The notes: generated from the letters alone by a model not told the origin. A stretch of 64,000 bases of DNA from Ureibacillus thermosphaericus (GCF_012396605.1 NZ_JAAXPW010000006.1:39875-103874), one strand, 5' to 3'; shown: positions 37,525-47,544, counted from the first letter of the stretch. Numbers and translations are program-made.

Positions 37525-38637
37525 TTATTTTTTTACATCTTGATCTAAATTTACTAATGCTTTACTAAGTCGATAAATATGTTCTTCTGTTGTATCCATT
37601 CCAAAAGAGATTCGGAAAAATGTACGTGCTTCCGATAAGCTATGCCCCATCGCAAGTATCGCCTTTGTTCCTGATGCACTGTTAATATCGCAAGCACTTC
37701 CGGTTGAAATGCAAATTCCTTCTTCATTTAATCGCAACATCACGTATTGCCCTTCCGCCCCCTTCATACATAAGCCACATATGCTTGGGAGTTGATGAGC
37801 TTCGTCTGCTTCAATAAAATAGCAGTTTGTATCTTTTATTGATTCTTTTAATTGGTTTCGCAAACTCCAAAATTTATTGAAGTCATACTGGTAATGCTCT
37901 ACGCTTTTGGCAAAAGCAAAAACCGCCGGGGTATCGACCGTACCGCCTCTTAAGCCCCTTTCATGAGTCACACCTGGAAAAAGTGGCAATATTCTTCTGC
38001 GTGGATTTAAATATACCGCACCACAGCCTTTTGGTCCACCAATTTTATGGGCGGATACTGTGATGCCATCAACAAATTTTGAAAATTCCGTTACATCTAA
38101 TTTACAGAAGGACTGAACACAATCTACATGATATGAAATATTGTATTTTTGTGCAACTTCGGCAATTTCTTTCACCGGTTGAATAGAACCAATTTCTGAG
38201 TTGACATGTTGGATTGTAATGAGAACAGTATCTGGGCGAATCGATTGTTCTAACATGCTTACATCAACTATACCTCGTTTTGTTAACGGTAGTTTTGTAA
38301 TTTCATAACCTTCTCTTTCTAGAGTATTTATAGCTGCATGTACACTCGTGTGTTCTGCGCTTGACGTGATGATATGTTTCCCTTTTCCTGCACGGGCTAA
38401 AGATATTATTGCAAGGATATTCCCTTCTGTACCACTTCCAGTAAATATGATGCCGTCCCGATTAACGCCTAATTTATTTGCCACAACATCTCTTGCGTTT
38501 TCTAACAAAAAGGCTGCTTGTCCACCTGCATCATGCAAACTGGATGTATTACCATATACGCTTTTTGCAGCAAGACTGTAAGCCTCAATACTTACATCCA
38601 TCATCGGGGTTGTCGCAGCATAATCTAGATAAATCAT
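37525..38637 (-). CDS. nifS: NifS-type cysteine desulfurase
   Basis: PLP enzyme releasing sulfur from cysteine; in Bacillus the copy next to nadB serves maturation of the Fe-S cluster of NadA. The start YLDYAATTPM, PLP Lys in SAHKIGGPKG, RGGTVDTPA and the catalytic Cys in STGSACD are visible; 370 residues. Divergent from nadBCA, the same arrangement as nifS-nadBCA in B. subtilis. Confidence 0.92.
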   Translation of the reverse strand: MIYLDYAATTPMMDVSIEAYSLAAKSVYGNTSSLHDAGGQAAFLLENARDVVANKLGVNRDGIIFTGSGTEGNILAIISLARAGKGKHIITSSAEHTSVHAAINTLEREGYEITKLPLTKRGIVDVSMLEQSIRPDTVLITIQHVNSEIGSIQPVKEIAEVAQKYNISYHVDCVQSFCKLDVTEFSKFVDGITVSAHKIGGPKGCGAVYLNPRRRILPLFPGVTHERGLRGGTVDTPAVFAFAKSVEHYQYDFNKFWSLRNQLKESIKDTNCYFIEADEAHQLPSICGLCMKGAEGQYVMLRLNEEGICISTGSACDINSASGTKAILAMGHSLSEARTFFRISFGMDTTEEHIYRLSKALVNLDQDVKK

Positions 38638-38711
38638 TGATATTCCCCATTTCTACAAAAATTATGGACTCTTAGCATACTTTACATAACGGAAATTATG
38701 AATGAAAATGC

Positions 38712-38753
38712 TTGTTTTATCATTTATTTTATGTAAATATATGTGTCAAGACA
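38712..38753 (+). promoter_or_regulatory. nadBCA promoter with palindrome; overlaps nifS promoter
   Basis: TTGTTT, 16 bases, TAAATA drives nadB. Immediately after lies TGTCAAGACA (38744-38753), a near-palindrome TGTC-N2-GACA. On the opposite strand the same bases give TTGACA, the likely -35 of nifS. A niacin-responsive repressor (NadR/NiaR type) binding here would control both directions; that assignment is inference. Confidence 0.5.
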
Positions 38754-38773
38754 ACTGTAAAGAAGGTAATGCT

Positions 38774-40363
38774 ATGATCATCAACACAGACATTGTCATT
38801 ATAGGAAGTGGTATTAGTGCTCTTCAAACAGCAAAACTCCTTGCAAAAAAGTATGATGTACACATTGTCACAAAAAATCACATAAAAAACGGTAGTTCAT
38901 ACAAAGCACAAGGAGGAATTGCTGCAGTCACAAGCAGTGAAGACAACATCCGATTTCACATAGAAGATACATTTGTTGCTGGCCTTCATCATCATGATGT
39001 GGAAAATGTAATAAAACTTGTAAAAGAAGGAAAACAAACTGTTCAACAACTAATTAACGATCATTTTCCTATTGATTGTGCACCTGATGGCTCGATTTTG
39101 CTTGGACTTGAAGGAGCACATAGCAAACCAAGAATCATCCATTCTGGCGGCGATGCAACGGGCAAAGCTCTAGTAAACTTTTTGGTAGATTCTTTGCCTG
39201 AAAACGTCATAATTCACGAATATGAGTTGGCTTATGAACTACTCATTAATGATGATGGAGAATGTATCGGTGTAAAAACGAAATCTTTTGAAGATCATAT
39301 TACGTACTTAGCCTCATACGTGATTGTTGCAACTGGCGGTGTAGGAGCATTGTATGAATATACTTCAAATTGTTCCGATAGCTTTGGTGATGGGATTGCC
39401 CTTTCTTACCTTGCAGGAGCCGAAATCGCTGATATGGAATTTATTCAATTCCATCCAAGCTTAATTTATTTGGATGGAAAAACGCATGGACTTGTTTCTG
39501 AAGCAGTTCGAGGAGCAGGCGGTTATTTTGTTGATGAAAATGGAAATCGAATTATGGAAAGAGTTCATCCACTTGCGGATTTAGCTCCAAGACATATTAC
39601 CGCTTACGAAATGTATAAACATCGTACAAATGGCCATGAAGTTTATATCGACATTTCGAACATCGAGCACTTTGAAGAAAAGTTTCCTACGATTACTAAT
39701 ATTTGCAAAGTGATAGGGATTGATTTATCGAATCAGCGCATACCCATTGCACCGGGAAGCCACTTTCTTATGGGAGGCATCGTCAGCGACGTTTACGGCC
39801 GGACTAATATCCCAAGACTTCTTGCCATTGGTGAAGCCGCTTGTACGGGTGTCCATGGAGCAAATCGACTAGCCAGCAATTCATTGTTAGAATGTATTAC
39901 CTTTGGAAAATTGATGGCAGAACATTTGCTAAATAACGGCAGCCGTCAAAACAACTATACGATTCGAAAAATTGACAATAAATCGTCCAACATCCCAAAA
40001 TTAATGCAACCTAGTGTCTTACAAAAAGAAATGTTCCTAAAGGCTGGCATCGTAAGAGAAAAAAAAGCGTTAACGGATTTAATTGAACAGTTGCCTGCCT
40101 ATGAGGAATTTGCAAATGTCAATTTTGATGCATTAGACAGACGAACGATTGAACAGTTATTTATGCATATTACCGCCTCTTTAATTGTTCAAGGAGCATT
40201 TACTAGAGAAGAATCTCGTGGCTCCCATATTCGTAATGACTTTCCATCAATTAATGAGGATTGGCAAAATAAGTGGATTATCTTCAAACAAGGAAAATTA
40301 CATGTGAGGGACGGACTTTATGAACAAAATCAAATTACAAGAAATATTGAAACAGTTTTTTAA
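38774..40363 (+). CDS. nadB: L-aspartate oxidase
   Basis: FAD enzyme converting aspartate to iminoaspartate, first step of de novo NAD synthesis. It has GSGISALQTAKLL (FAD), SYKAQGGIAAV, IHSGGDATGKAL, FIQFHPSLIY, EAVRGAGGYF and VHGANRLASNSLLE. The ATG at 38774 has AAGGTAATGCT before it and gives 529 residues, the family length; the upstream in-frame extension is not family-like. It overlaps nadC by 44 bases. Confidence 0.95.
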   Translation: MIINTDIVIIGSGISALQTAKLLAKKYDVHIVTKNHIKNGSSYKAQGGIAAVTSSEDNIRFHIEDTFVAGLHHHDVENVIKLVKEGKQTVQQLINDHFPIDCAPDGSILLGLEGAHSKPRIIHSGGDATGKALVNFLVDSLPENVIIHEYELAYELLINDDGECIGVKTKSFEDHITYLASYVIVATGGVGALYEYTSNCSDSFGDGIALSYLAGAEIADMEFIQFHPSLIYLDGKTHGLVSEAVRGAGGYFVDENGNRIMERVHPLADLAPRHITAYEMYKHRTNGHEVYIDISNIEHFEEKFPTITNICKVIGIDLSNQRIPIAPGSHFLMGGIVSDVYGRTNIPRLLAIGEAACTGVHGANRLASNSLLECITFGKLMAEHLLNNGSRQNNYTIRKIDNKSSNIPKLMQPSVLQKEMFLKAGIVREKKALTDLIEQLPAYEEFANVNFDALDRRTIEQLFMHITASLIVQGAFTREESRGSHIRNDFPSINEDWQNKWIIFKQGKLHVRDGLYEQNQITRNIETVF

Positions 40364-41165
40364 TGAAGATATCGGAGACGGTGACTTATCAAGCGAAACC
40401 ATCTTTTCCCGTATAGATCAAGGATCTTTTACTTTTTATGCAAAGGAGGACGGAATCTTTTGTGGAGCTACGATAATCGAAACCGGATTTAAGTTGCTCG
40501 ACCCTTTCCTTAACATCACCTTGCTGAAAGAAGATGGGGATGAAGTTCATAAGGGGGATCAAATCGCTATCATAGAGGGTTCTTTACAAAGTTTGCTTAG
40601 CGGAGAACGGGTCATTTTAAATTTAATTCAACGGATGAGCGGCATCGCAACGAACGCAAGAAAAGCTGTTGAATTAACTAAAGGAACAAATGCAAAAATA
40701 TGTGATACCAGAAAAACGATGCCAGGTCTAAGAATGCTCGATAAATACGCTGTGCGGACAGGCGGTGCATATAACCACCGAAGCGGCTTATACGATTGCA
40801 TTATGTTAAAAGACAATCACATTGCTTTCGCTGGAAGCATTTCAAAGGCCGTACAATTAGCTAAATCAAAAATTGGTCATACGGTAAAAATCGAAGTGGA
40901 AATTGAAACGAAAGAACAATTGTTAGAAGCAATTGAAGCTGGTGCGGATATTATCATGTTTGATAATCGAACTCCTGAAGAAATTAAACAATGGTTGCCG
41001 CTTGTTCCAAAACATATAACAACGGAAGCTTCTGGGGGCATTACGTTAGACAATTTGCGAAAGTACGCAGAATCTGGCGTAGAATGGATTTCCCTCGGCT
41101 CCCTTACCCATTCGGTTAACGCTTTAGATATTAGTGCATTAGTAAAAAGAAAGGATGTTGAATAA
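40320..41165 (+). CDS. nadC: Nicotinate-nucleotide pyrophosphorylase (quinolinate phosphoribosyltransferase)
   Basis: Condenses quinolinate with PRPP to nicotinate mononucleotide. Signature [51 protein letters not shown] and the C-terminal [30 protein letters not shown]. 281 residues. Starts inside the end of nadB and ends overlapping the nadA ATG by one base, so the three genes are translationally coupled. Confidence 0.96.
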   Translation: MNKIKLQEILKQFFNEDIGDGDLSSETIFSRIDQGSFTFYAKEDGIFCGATIIETGFKLLDPFLNITLLKEDGDEVHKGDQIAIIEGSLQSLLSGERVILNLIQRMSGIATNARKAVELTKGTNAKICDTRKTMPGLRMLDKYAVRTGGAYNHRSGLYDCIMLKDNHIAFAGSISKAVQLAKSKIGHTVKIEVEIETKEQLLEAIEAGADIIMFDNRTPEEIKQWLPLVPKHITTEASGGITLDNLRKYAESGVEWISLGSLTHSVNALDISALVKRKDVE

Positions 41166-42268
41166 TGTCAACAATTTGCACACTTCCAACTCAAGGTATG
41201 TTGCCTGAAAAATATCGTCGCTTGTCTCGTGATGAAATGGAAAAGAGAGTTCGTGAAATAAAGGAAAAATTAGGTGATCAATTATTTATCCCTGCACATC
41301 ATTATCAAAAAGATGAAGTAATCCAATTTGCTGATGCAATAGGCGACTCTTTGCAATTGGCGCAAGTAGCTGCTAAAAATAAACAAGCTAAACATATTGT
41401 ATTTTGCGGTGTGCACTTCATGGCTGAAACAGCTGATATGTTAACAACCGATGAGCAAATTGTTTACTTGCCTGATATGCGTGCAGGTTGTTCCATGGCA
41501 GATATGGCAAATATTTATCAAACGGAAGAAGCATGGGAGAAGTTAACAGCCCTTTTCGGCGATACAATTATCCCATTAACATATGTCAACTCAACTGCTG
41601 CGATAAAAGCATTCACCGGGCGGAATGGCGGTGCTTGTGTCACTTCATCCAACGCCAAAAAAATGGTGGAGTGGGCACTTACGCAAAAAGAGCGAATCTT
41701 TTTCTTACCAGACCAACATTTAGGAAGAAATACAGCCTACGAATTAGGAATCCCTTTAGAACAAATGGCTGTATGGAATCCGATTTCTGGAGAATTCAAG
41801 TATGAAGGCAATGTCCAAGACATAAAAGTGATTTTATGGGATGGTTATTGTTCTGTTCATCAAGGATTTACAGTGGAGAATGTTCAAGAAGTTCGAGAAA
41901 ACTATCCTGAAATGACAGTCATTGTTCATCCAGAATGTTCTTTTGAAGTAGTACAAGCAGCAGACCTTTCAGGTTCTACTAAATATATCGTAGAAACCAT
42001 CAAAAATGCTCCTGCTGGCTCGAGTTGGGCAATCGGAACGGAAATGAACTTAGTGAAACGAATTATTGCTGAGCATCCCGACAAGCACATCATCTCACTC
42101 AATGAAAATATGTGCCCTTGCCTAACAATGAACCGTATCGATTTGCCACATTTCCTTTGGGCGCTTGAAATGATTGAAAATGGTGAACAAGGAAATGTCA
42201 TTAAAGTGGACCGAGAAACAACGGAAGAAGCATTGTTGTCATTAAACCGTATGCTTCAATTAGCATAA
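41165..42268 (+). CDS. nadA: Quinolinate synthase
   Basis: [4Fe-4S] enzyme joining iminoaspartate and dihydroxyacetone phosphate. Cluster Cys candidates are in [23 protein letters not shown] and [36 protein letters not shown] is the conserved N-terminal substrate region. 367 residues, the long Bacillus form. Last gene of nadBCA; the adjacent nifS supplies sulfur for its cluster. Confidence 0.96.
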   Translation: MSTICTLPTQGMLPEKYRRLSRDEMEKRVREIKEKLGDQLFIPAHHYQKDEVIQFADAIGDSLQLAQVAAKNKQAKHIVFCGVHFMAETADMLTTDEQIVYLPDMRAGCSMADMANIYQTEEAWEKLTALFGDTIIPLTYVNSTAAIKAFTGRNGGACVTSSNAKKMVEWALTQKERIFFLPDQHLGRNTAYELGIPLEQMAVWNPISGEFKYEGNVQDIKVILWDGYCSVHQGFTVENVQEVRENYPEMTVIVHPECSFEVVQAADLSGSTKYIVETIKNAPAGSSWAIGTEMNLVKRIIAEHPDKHIISLNENMCPCLTMNRIDLPHFLWALEMIENGEQGNVIKVDRETTEEALLSLNRMLQLA

Positions 42269-42348
42269 AATCACATACACATTACGCAAGTTGCGCTAAG
42301 AAGAACTTTACTCCAAAAAAGTTTCTCCAAGGAGTTATTGAAAATGAC

Positions 42349-42377
42349 GCATAATTTCATCGAGTGGTAACAAACTA
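42349..42377 (+). promoter_or_regulatory. SigG promoter of sspI
   Basis: GCATA, 17 bases, CAAACTA (one mismatch to CATnnTA), 21 bases before the sspI ATG. SspI is a SigG product in B. subtilis. Confidence 0.6.
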
Positions 42378-42398
42378 CTACTCGAGGAGGCGAATGGT

Positions 42399-42608
42399 AT
42401 GAACTTTCAAATAAGAGAAGCCATTACAGCAAATGTTAAAGGAGACAACCCACAAGATTTTCAGGAAACAATTCAAGATGCAATCGCTCGAGGAGATGAG
42501 CACCTACTTCCAGGACTTGGTGTCTTTTTAGAAAAGTGGTGGCAAACTTCTACTGAAGAAGAGCATGCAAAGTTTACCGAAACATTATCAAAAGCATTTC
42601 AAAATTAA
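42399..42608 (+). CDS. sspI: Small acid-soluble spore protein I
   Basis: 69-residue minor SASP of the spore core. The sequence IREAITANVKGDNPQDFQET, LLPGLGVFLEKWW and the Gln/Lys-rich end match SspI. CGAGGAGG precedes the ATG. It lies after nadA here; in B. subtilis it neighbours ysgA, which is consistent with the nifS-nadBCA block having been inserted between them. Confidence 0.95.
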   Translation: MNFQIREAITANVKGDNPQDFQETIQDAIARGDEHLLPGLGVFLEKWWQTSTEEEHAKFTETLSKAFQN

Positions 42609-42640
42609 AGGGCTGGAGAATGGATTCTCCATGCCCTTAT
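42607..42640. terminator. Bidirectional terminator between sspI and marR
   Basis: Stem AAGGGC and GGAGAAT with their complements (42608-42638), between convergent genes. Confidence 0.75.
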
Positions 42641-43063
42641 TTAATATAACCCCCATTCCATTTTTAAAATTTCCTTCAAGCTTTTTAGTTGTTCTTCCCC
42701 TATATGTTCTGCAATGATATTCTCCAATTCTTTTTTTAAAGCGATATATTTTTCATAGCAAGCTTCTCCCGAAGGTGTCAGTTCAATATATTTATCTCTC
42801 AAGTTCGCTTTATTCGTTTCCACCAAACCTTTTTGCTCTAATTGTTTGATAAATTTATGGGTTGCTTGCCTTGTAAAATGAACTTGTTTCGCTACATGAG
42901 AAATTAATGGCTTATCCTTATAAACTATTGATAAAATAGCAAATTCTGAATTTGTTATGTAAATATCACTAATATCTTGCCATTTTCCTTTCTTTATTTT
43001 TTTCAATAACATCCATTTCCCATTAATTAAATCAAACAACAATTCTCCCTTATGATCATTCAA
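42641..43063 (-). CDS. MarR-family transcription regulator
   Basis: 140-residue winged-helix regulator. Recognition region ISHVAKQVHFTRQATHKFIKQLEQKGLVET and wing NLRDKYIELTPSGEACYEK match MarR proteins; flanking helices for dimerisation are present. Start is TTG with AAGGGGTGA upstream. It is divergent from the SLH protein, which is its likely target. Ligand unknown. Confidence 0.88.
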   Translation of the reverse strand: MNDHKGELLFDLINGKWMLLKKIKKGKWQDISDIYITNSEFAILSIVYKDKPLISHVAKQVHFTRQATHKFIKQLEQKGLVETNKANLRDKYIELTPSGEACYEKYIALKKELENIIAEHIGEEQLKSLKEILKMEWGLY

Positions 43064-43184
43064 TCATCTCACCCCTTTGTAGACTAGCAACTATATCAAT
43101 AATGAATTTATTATTCAATTGTTAATACTACTATCATACCTGAATAGTTCTAATTCGTCATTTACCAAAAAAAAGAGAGCGTTT

Positions 43185-43243
43185 ATACTAGTATGAGAAT
43201 TAGTAAAAATATCATTATTTCATAAGTTTATCCAAACTAGTAT
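43185..43243. promoter_or_regulatory. Possible MarR operator sites
   Basis: A perfect 10-base palindrome ATACTAGTAT (43185-43194) and a second ACTAGTAT (43236-43243) lie between the divergent MarR and SLH genes, the second directly before the SLH ribosome-binding site. Confidence 0.35.
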
Positions 43244-43261
43244 TGAAGGAGGGAAAGTGAA

Positions 43262-44374
43262 GTGGGAGTACATTACAATTGGAAACAATGGCTATGGAGT
43301 AGTTTTATCATTTGTATGTTAATTTTTTGCGTAAAAGTAAATCATGGAGATGCTGCTACTTTTAAAGATGTTCCTGAAAGCCATCCGTCAATATTCGAAA
43401 TTGAATTTCTTGCGGATTCAGGAATTATTAAAGGTTATCAAGATCAAACCTTTAAACCTTCTAACAATGTTACAAATTCCCAAGTTGCATTAATGATTAC
43501 AAGAGCATTAAATCTTAATGTAGAGAATCGACCAGCTCCAGGATTTCAAGATTTAGGAAAAATCGATGAAGTTACTTATAAGGCCATCGCAGCAGTCGTG
43601 GATGAAGGAATTTTTCCAAAAGGAGATACTTTTAGACCCTTTGAACCCATTACGCGCGGTGAAATGGCTCAAGTATTAGTTAATGCATTTCATTTAAAAG
43701 GTACAACAAACCAAGAGTTTAAAGATGTTTCCAAAAACCATACATTCTATCAAGCAATCAAAATATTAGCTGCAAATAACATTACAACGGGATTCGAAGA
43801 TGGCACTTTTAAGCCTTCTCAACCTCTTACTCGCGCTCACTTTTCCACTTTTATGTCTCGGATTATTGAACCTGATTTTATTCCTGTTTCAAGTGGATTT
43901 GGGTACAATAAACAGTACCAGTACATATATGAATTAAATGAGGGCTATACCGCTCGAGAATATTTTTCGTATCTTTCATCTGACGAACTAGGGGATTGGT
44001 GGCAAGTTTCCGACGAAAACAATCAATACATCCATTATGTAAATCGCATCGATAAAAAAGGCTTCACTTTTACTGGTTACTTAGAAAATGAAGAAATTAT
44101 CACAGATTTTCATATTCCGTATCCAGTAAAACTTGGAACGAGTTGGTCTTATTCATTTAAGGATGAGTATCAACCAGTAACCTATGTCGTAACCAGCATG
44201 TCGGAAAAAATCACAACACCTGCTGGAACCTTTCATCCTGTAATGGAAATTGTTAGTTCCGATGGTTACCAATATTATTATTCGAAAGAATTAGGCCACA
44301 TTTGTACGAAAGATTTGCAAACAAATGCGATTGTTTATCAATTAATTGATTTAAAGAAACGGTCTTCTAAATAA
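43262..44374 (+). CDS. Exported protein with three S-layer homology domains
   Basis: 370 residues. An N-terminal hydrophobic export segment (SSFIICMLIFCVKVNHGDAA) is followed by three SLH repeats at about 31-80, 90-145 and 150-205. Their hallmarks are TFKDVPESHPS, GIIKGYQDQTFKPSNNVTN, ITRGEMAQVL, FKDVSKNHTFYQAI and ITTGFEDGTFKPSQPLTRAHF. The last 160 residues form a beta-rich domain of unknown type. SLH domains anchor proteins to pyruvylated wall polymers. Start is GTG with AAGGAGGG upstream. Likely controlled by the divergent MarR protein. Confidence 0.9.
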   Translation: MGVHYNWKQWLWSSFIICMLIFCVKVNHGDAATFKDVPESHPSIFEIEFLADSGIIKGYQDQTFKPSNNVTNSQVALMITRALNLNVENRPAPGFQDLGKIDEVTYKAIAAVVDEGIFPKGDTFRPFEPITRGEMAQVLVNAFHLKGTTNQEFKDVSKNHTFYQAIKILAANNITTGFEDGTFKPSQPLTRAHFSTFMSRIIEPDFIPVSSGFGYNKQYQYIYELNEGYTAREYFSYLSSDELGDWWQVSDENNQYIHYVNRIDKKGFTFTGYLENEEIITDFHIPYPVKLGTSWSYSFKDEYQPVTYVVTSMSEKITTPAGTFHPVMEIVSSDGYQYYYSKELGHICTKDLQTNAIVYQLIDLKKRSSK

Positions 44375-44390
44375 AATATTCCTTCATGTA

Positions 44391-44431
44391 AAAAGGCAAT
44401 CCAGCGCCTCCTGGATTGCCTTGTATCTTTT
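44391..44431 (+). terminator. Terminator after the SLH gene
   Basis: 12-bp stem AAGGCAATCCAG with its complement around 6 bases (44393-44422), then TGTATCTTTTA. Confidence 0.85.
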
Positions 44432-44524
44432 ATTTATATCGATGCTTCATTCCACCTAGAAATCCACATCGAGTGAAAACATGTTTTAATCTGCATAGTA
44501 GTAGAGATAAAAGTTTCCTCTGCC

Positions 44525-44622
44525 GCTTTCGGGGCAGAGCTATAGCAGATTCTCTTCTATTTTCATTATGCTAAAAGAGATAACAATACTGCTTTTTGTG
44601 CGTGTAATCGGTTTTCTGCTTG
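44525..44622 (-). pseudogene. Duplicate of the argF 3' end
   Basis: 98 bases that repeat 44637-44734 at a 112-base offset with about 88% identity. Read on the minus strand it encodes the same last 18 residues as ArgF ([18 protein letters not shown]) and stop; the three base changes within these codons are all synonymous. It is a fragment with no start of its own. It begins with CTCTGCC-GCTTTCG-GGCAGAG, a hairpin partly repeated in the other copy. Confidence 0.85.
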
Positions 44623-44636
44623 CCCCTACCGCTTGC

Positions 44637-44734
44637 GCTTTCGGGGCAGAGCTACAACATATTTTCTTCTGTTCTTATTATGCTAATAGAGATAATAGCA
44701 CTGCTTTTTGTGCGTGTAATCGGTTTTCTGCTTG
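44637..44734 (-). repeat. Second copy of the argF 3'-end repeat (the one used by argF)
   Basis: Direct repeat partner of 44525-44622. It contains the final codons of argF and about 40 bases downstream of its stop codon. The GC-rich hairpin element (GGGGC with GCCCC) lies at its downstream end. Confidence 0.85.
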
Positions 44735-45643
44735 CTCGAAGACGTATGAATTTGGTCCATCGATTACTGATGTTGCCACTTCTTCTTCGCGATGAGCTGG
44801 CAAACAATGTAAGAACATAAAGTCAGGTTTTGCATGAGCAACAAGTTCCTCATTGATTTGATAACCTTTAAAGTCTATTAATCTCTGAGCCGCTTCCTCT
44901 TCCTGCCCCATACTAGTCCATACATCTGTATAGATTACATCTGCATCTTTCACAGCTTCAATTGGATCATTTGTTACGACAACCGTGCTGCCATTTTTCT
45001 CTGCAATCGCTTGAGCCTTCTTCATGATGATTTCATCTGGCTCATACCCTTTAGGAGTTGCAACCACAATATCCATTCCAACATGGGCAGCTGCAACTAC
45101 CAGCGAATGGGCAACATTATTTCCATCGCCAACATAAGCTGTTTTTAAACCTTTTAATTTTCCTTTATTTTCAACGATTGTTTCAATATCTGCCAATGCT
45201 TGACATGGATGATAAAGATCCGTTAATCCATTAATCACAGGAATTGTAGAGTATTCAGCTAACTCCTCTACCATCTTATGGGAATTTGCACGTATCATAA
45301 TGCCATCTAAATATCCTGAAAGCACAAGGCCAGTATCAGAAATTGGTTCACCACGACCAAGTTGCATATCTCTTGCATGTAAGAAAATCGCTTTTCCACC
45401 CAATTGATGCATTCCTACTTCAAAGGAAATACGAGTACGAGTTGAATTCTTCTCAAAAATCATTCCGATTATTTTTCCATCTAATAGTTTTGGACATCTT
45501 CCGTTTTTCGTTACCTTTTTCATTTTTATTGCAAGACTAATTAGTTCTTGCACTTCTTCACTTGTATAATCAAGCAGCGTCAATAAATCTTTGCCCTTTA
45601 AACTAGAAACGGGCTTTAGCTGCACTTCTTCCAACAGTTTCAT
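44678..45643 (-). CDS. argF: Ornithine carbamoyltransferase
   Basis: Makes citrulline from ornithine and carbamoyl phosphate in arginine synthesis. Carbamoyl-phosphate site [21 protein letters not shown] and the ornithine-site [12 protein letters not shown] are present; 321 residues. AAGGAGCGG precedes the ATG. It stands apart from other arg genes, with a strong promoter and candidate arginine-repressor boxes upstream. Its last codons are duplicated just downstream. Confidence 0.96.
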   Translation of the reverse strand: MKLLEEVQLKPVSSLKGKDLLTLLDYTSEEVQELISLAIKMKKVTKNGRCPKLLDGKIIGMIFEKNSTRTRISFEVGMHQLGGKAIFLHARDMQLGRGEPISDTGLVLSGYLDGIMIRANSHKMVEELAEYSTIPVINGLTDLYHPCQALADIETIVENKGKLKGLKTAYVGDGNNVAHSLVVAAAHVGMDIVVATPKGYEPDEIIMKKAQAIAEKNGSTVVVTNDPIEAVKDADVIYTDVWTSMGQEEEAAQRLIDFKGYQINEELVAHAKPDFMFLHCLPAHREEEVATSVIDGPNSYVFEQAENRLHAQKAVLLSLLA

Positions 45644-45679
45644 TGATTCTTACCGCTCCTTTAACGTTTGGTTGTATTC

Positions 45680-45708
45680 ATTATACAATTGCATATTTAT
45701 TAAATCAA
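45680..45708 (-). promoter_or_regulatory. SigA promoter of argF
   Basis: TTGATT, 17 bases, TATAAT on the minus strand; a TGTAT-N5-ATACA palindrome overlaps the -10 box and may be part of an arginine-repressor site. Confidence 0.75.
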
Positions 45709-45763
45709 GTGTATTTTTATTATATTTTAATCTTTTTGTCAATCGAAGGAATATTCAATCAAA

Positions 45764-45780
45764 ACGAATAAAAATTCAAC
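45764..45780. promoter_or_regulatory. Candidate ARG box (ArgR/AhrC site)
   Basis: CGAATAAAAATTCAAC resembles the B. subtilis ARG box (TGAATAAAAATTCA type). It lies about 55 bases upstream of the argF -35 box; related AT-rich half sites flank it. Fits repression of argF by arginine. Confidence 0.5.
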
Positions 45781-45904
45781 TAAAACGAGTTTATTTTTGA
45801 TTTTAATTAATATTTATGCGTACAAATTAAAATGATGTCCATTCCATTCTATTCATAATAGTATATGTTATGCATAAAGATAACTTCAAGCGTTCTAAAT
45901 GCCA

Positions 45905-45934
45905 ATAAAAAAAGAGAGGATGTTTAATCCTCTC
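45905..45934 (-). terminator. Terminator after ysdC
   Basis: Stem GAGAGGAT, 5-base loop, ATCCTCTC (45914-45934), overlapping the stop codon, then TTTTTTTA on the minus strand. Confidence 0.8.
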
Positions 45935-47018
45935 AATCAAATTTAATTTTATTCACCGCATCCCAATCAAGCCGCTTTACAATTTCGACCATTAATTTTA
46001 CTGCATTTTCAAAATCATCCCGATGCAAAATGGATGCATGGGAATGAATATAACGAGTAGCAACGCCAATGGAAAGGGTTGGTACGCCGCTTCCAGTTAA
46101 ATGAATAGAACCGCCATCCGTTCCACCACCAGGCATCGTTTCAAATTGATATGGAATCTTGTTCTCTTCTGCAACATCTATTACAAAATCCCGTAATCCT
46201 TTATGCGATACCATCGAAGCATCGTAAATAACGATTTGCGGCCCTGCTCCTAGCTTCGATGTCGATTCTTTTGCAGTAATCCCCGGCGTATCACCAGCAA
46301 TTCCAACATCTACTGCAAAGCCAATATCCGGTTGGATTTTAAACGTGGACGTTTTCGCACCTCTTAAACCTACTTCTTCTTGTACATTGCCGACACCATA
46401 CACGATATTTGGATGTTTTTCATTTTGTAATCGTTTCAACACTTCGATGGCAATGGCACAACCAATTCGGTTATCCCAAGCTTTTGCGAGTAACAATTTT
46501 TCGTTTTTCATCACATTGAATTCAAAATAAGGGGTAATCATGTCACCAGGTCGTATTCCCCAGCTTTCCGCTTCCTCTTTTGAAGATGCACCAACATCGA
46601 TAAACATGTCTTTTATATCTACAGTTTTCTTTCTTTGTTCTTGAGGCAGGATATGTGGCGGTTTTGAACCGATTACGCCAATGATTTCTTCTCCTGAACG
46701 AGTTGTAATCGTTACCCGCTGAGAAAGCATAACATGAGCCCACCAGCCGCCTACAGTTTGAAATTTAATAAACCCCTTTTCATCAATTTGAGACACCATG
46801 AAGCCGACTTCATCTAGGTGACCGGCAATCATAATTTTTGGGCCTTTTTCATCGCCACATTTTTCAGCAATTAAGCTTCCTAAATTGTCATACTCAATCT
46901 TATCAGCAAACGGTTCGATATATTTTTTCATTACTGCTCTCGGCGCTTTTTCATTTCCTGGGATGCCGTTTGCATCAGTCAAATCTTTCAACATTTGCAG
47001 AGTTTGATCCAAATTCAT
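45933..47018 (-). CDS. ysdC: M42-family metallo-aminopeptidase
   Basis: Predicted cytoplasmic aminopeptidase/cellulase-M-like enzyme with two metal ions. Metal ligands are in [31 protein letters not shown] and [10 protein letters not shown], with a His in [10 protein letters not shown]. 361 residues, typical of the tetrahedral M42 group. AAGGAGG precedes the ATG. Position next to ysdB matches B. subtilis ysdC. Confidence 0.93.
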   Translation of the reverse strand: MNLDQTLQMLKDLTDANGIPGNEKAPRAVMKKYIEPFADKIEYDNLGSLIAEKCGDEKGPKIMIAGHLDEVGFMVSQIDEKGFIKFQTVGGWWAHVMLSQRVTITTRSGEEIIGVIGSKPPHILPQEQRKKTVDIKDMFIDVGASSKEEAESWGIRPGDMITPYFEFNVMKNEKLLLAKAWDNRIGCAIAIEVLKRLQNEKHPNIVYGVGNVQEEVGLRGAKTSTFKIQPDIGFAVDVGIAGDTPGITAKESTSKLGAGPQIVIYDASMVSHKGLRDFVIDVAEENKIPYQFETMPGGGTDGGSIHLTGSGVPTLSIGVATRYIHSHASILHRDDFENAVKLMVEIVKRLDWDAVNKIKFD

Positions 47019-47032
47019 TATGAATATCCTCC

Positions 47033-47515
47033 TTAATATCCATTGCGTTGCCGCTCGTAATTTTTCTCGTTTTTAGCAATGTATGCTTGGATAATATCAT
47101 CCAATGTGAAACCTAAATTATAGGCAAGCACTCCATAATATTTCCACACTTGCAAGTAATTATCCTCTGTCGGATTATGAATAAATGATAATATTACATC
47201 TTGTGTTTGTAAAAACCACGTCGTTAAGTTTTCCTTTTTCTTAATTTCCGGCCAAGCATCTAATCGATAGCCTTTCTCATTTCCTAATGAAAGCAGAAAA
47301 TGAATAGAATCTACAAATTCCTCTAATATCACTTCTCGTTCAGAAGGTCCTTTCGTGCTCCAATATTTAAAACAGCGAGTTTCATTTGCTAACTCTGCTA
47401 GTTCAATTGTTAGCGCCAATCCTTTTTCTAAAAACACATCACGGTTGATTTGCTGATTTTTTTGAATAAATGAATCCAGTTGTGCTTGCATATTAAACAG
47501 TTCTTTAAATTCCAT
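47033..47515 (-). CDS. Dimeric (MazG-like) dUTP diphosphatase
   Basis: 160-residue all-alpha nucleotide pyrophosphohydrolase of the dUTPase-2 family, which prevents uracil entry into DNA. The metal-binding ExxE motif is in [19 protein letters not shown], and [14 protein letters not shown] carries the second ExxD. GAGGGAT precedes the ATG. Ends 14 bases before ysdC and shares its direction, so they are probably cotranscribed. Confidence 0.88.
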   Translation of the reverse strand: MEFKELFNMQAQLDSFIQKNQQINRDVFLEKGLALTIELAELANETRCFKYWSTKGPSEREVILEEFVDSIHFLLSLGNEKGYRLDAWPEIKKKENLTTWFLQTQDVILSFIHNPTEDNYLQVWKYYGVLAYNLGFTLDDIIQAYIAKNEKNYERQRNGY

Positions 47516-47544
47516 TAATTTTATCCCTCATTTTCTATAAAAAA

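Noticed and set aside
44568..44820. Two plus-strand frames across the argF 3' region
   Set aside because: They are antisense to argF and its repeated tail; their similarity to each other is explained by the DNA repeat.
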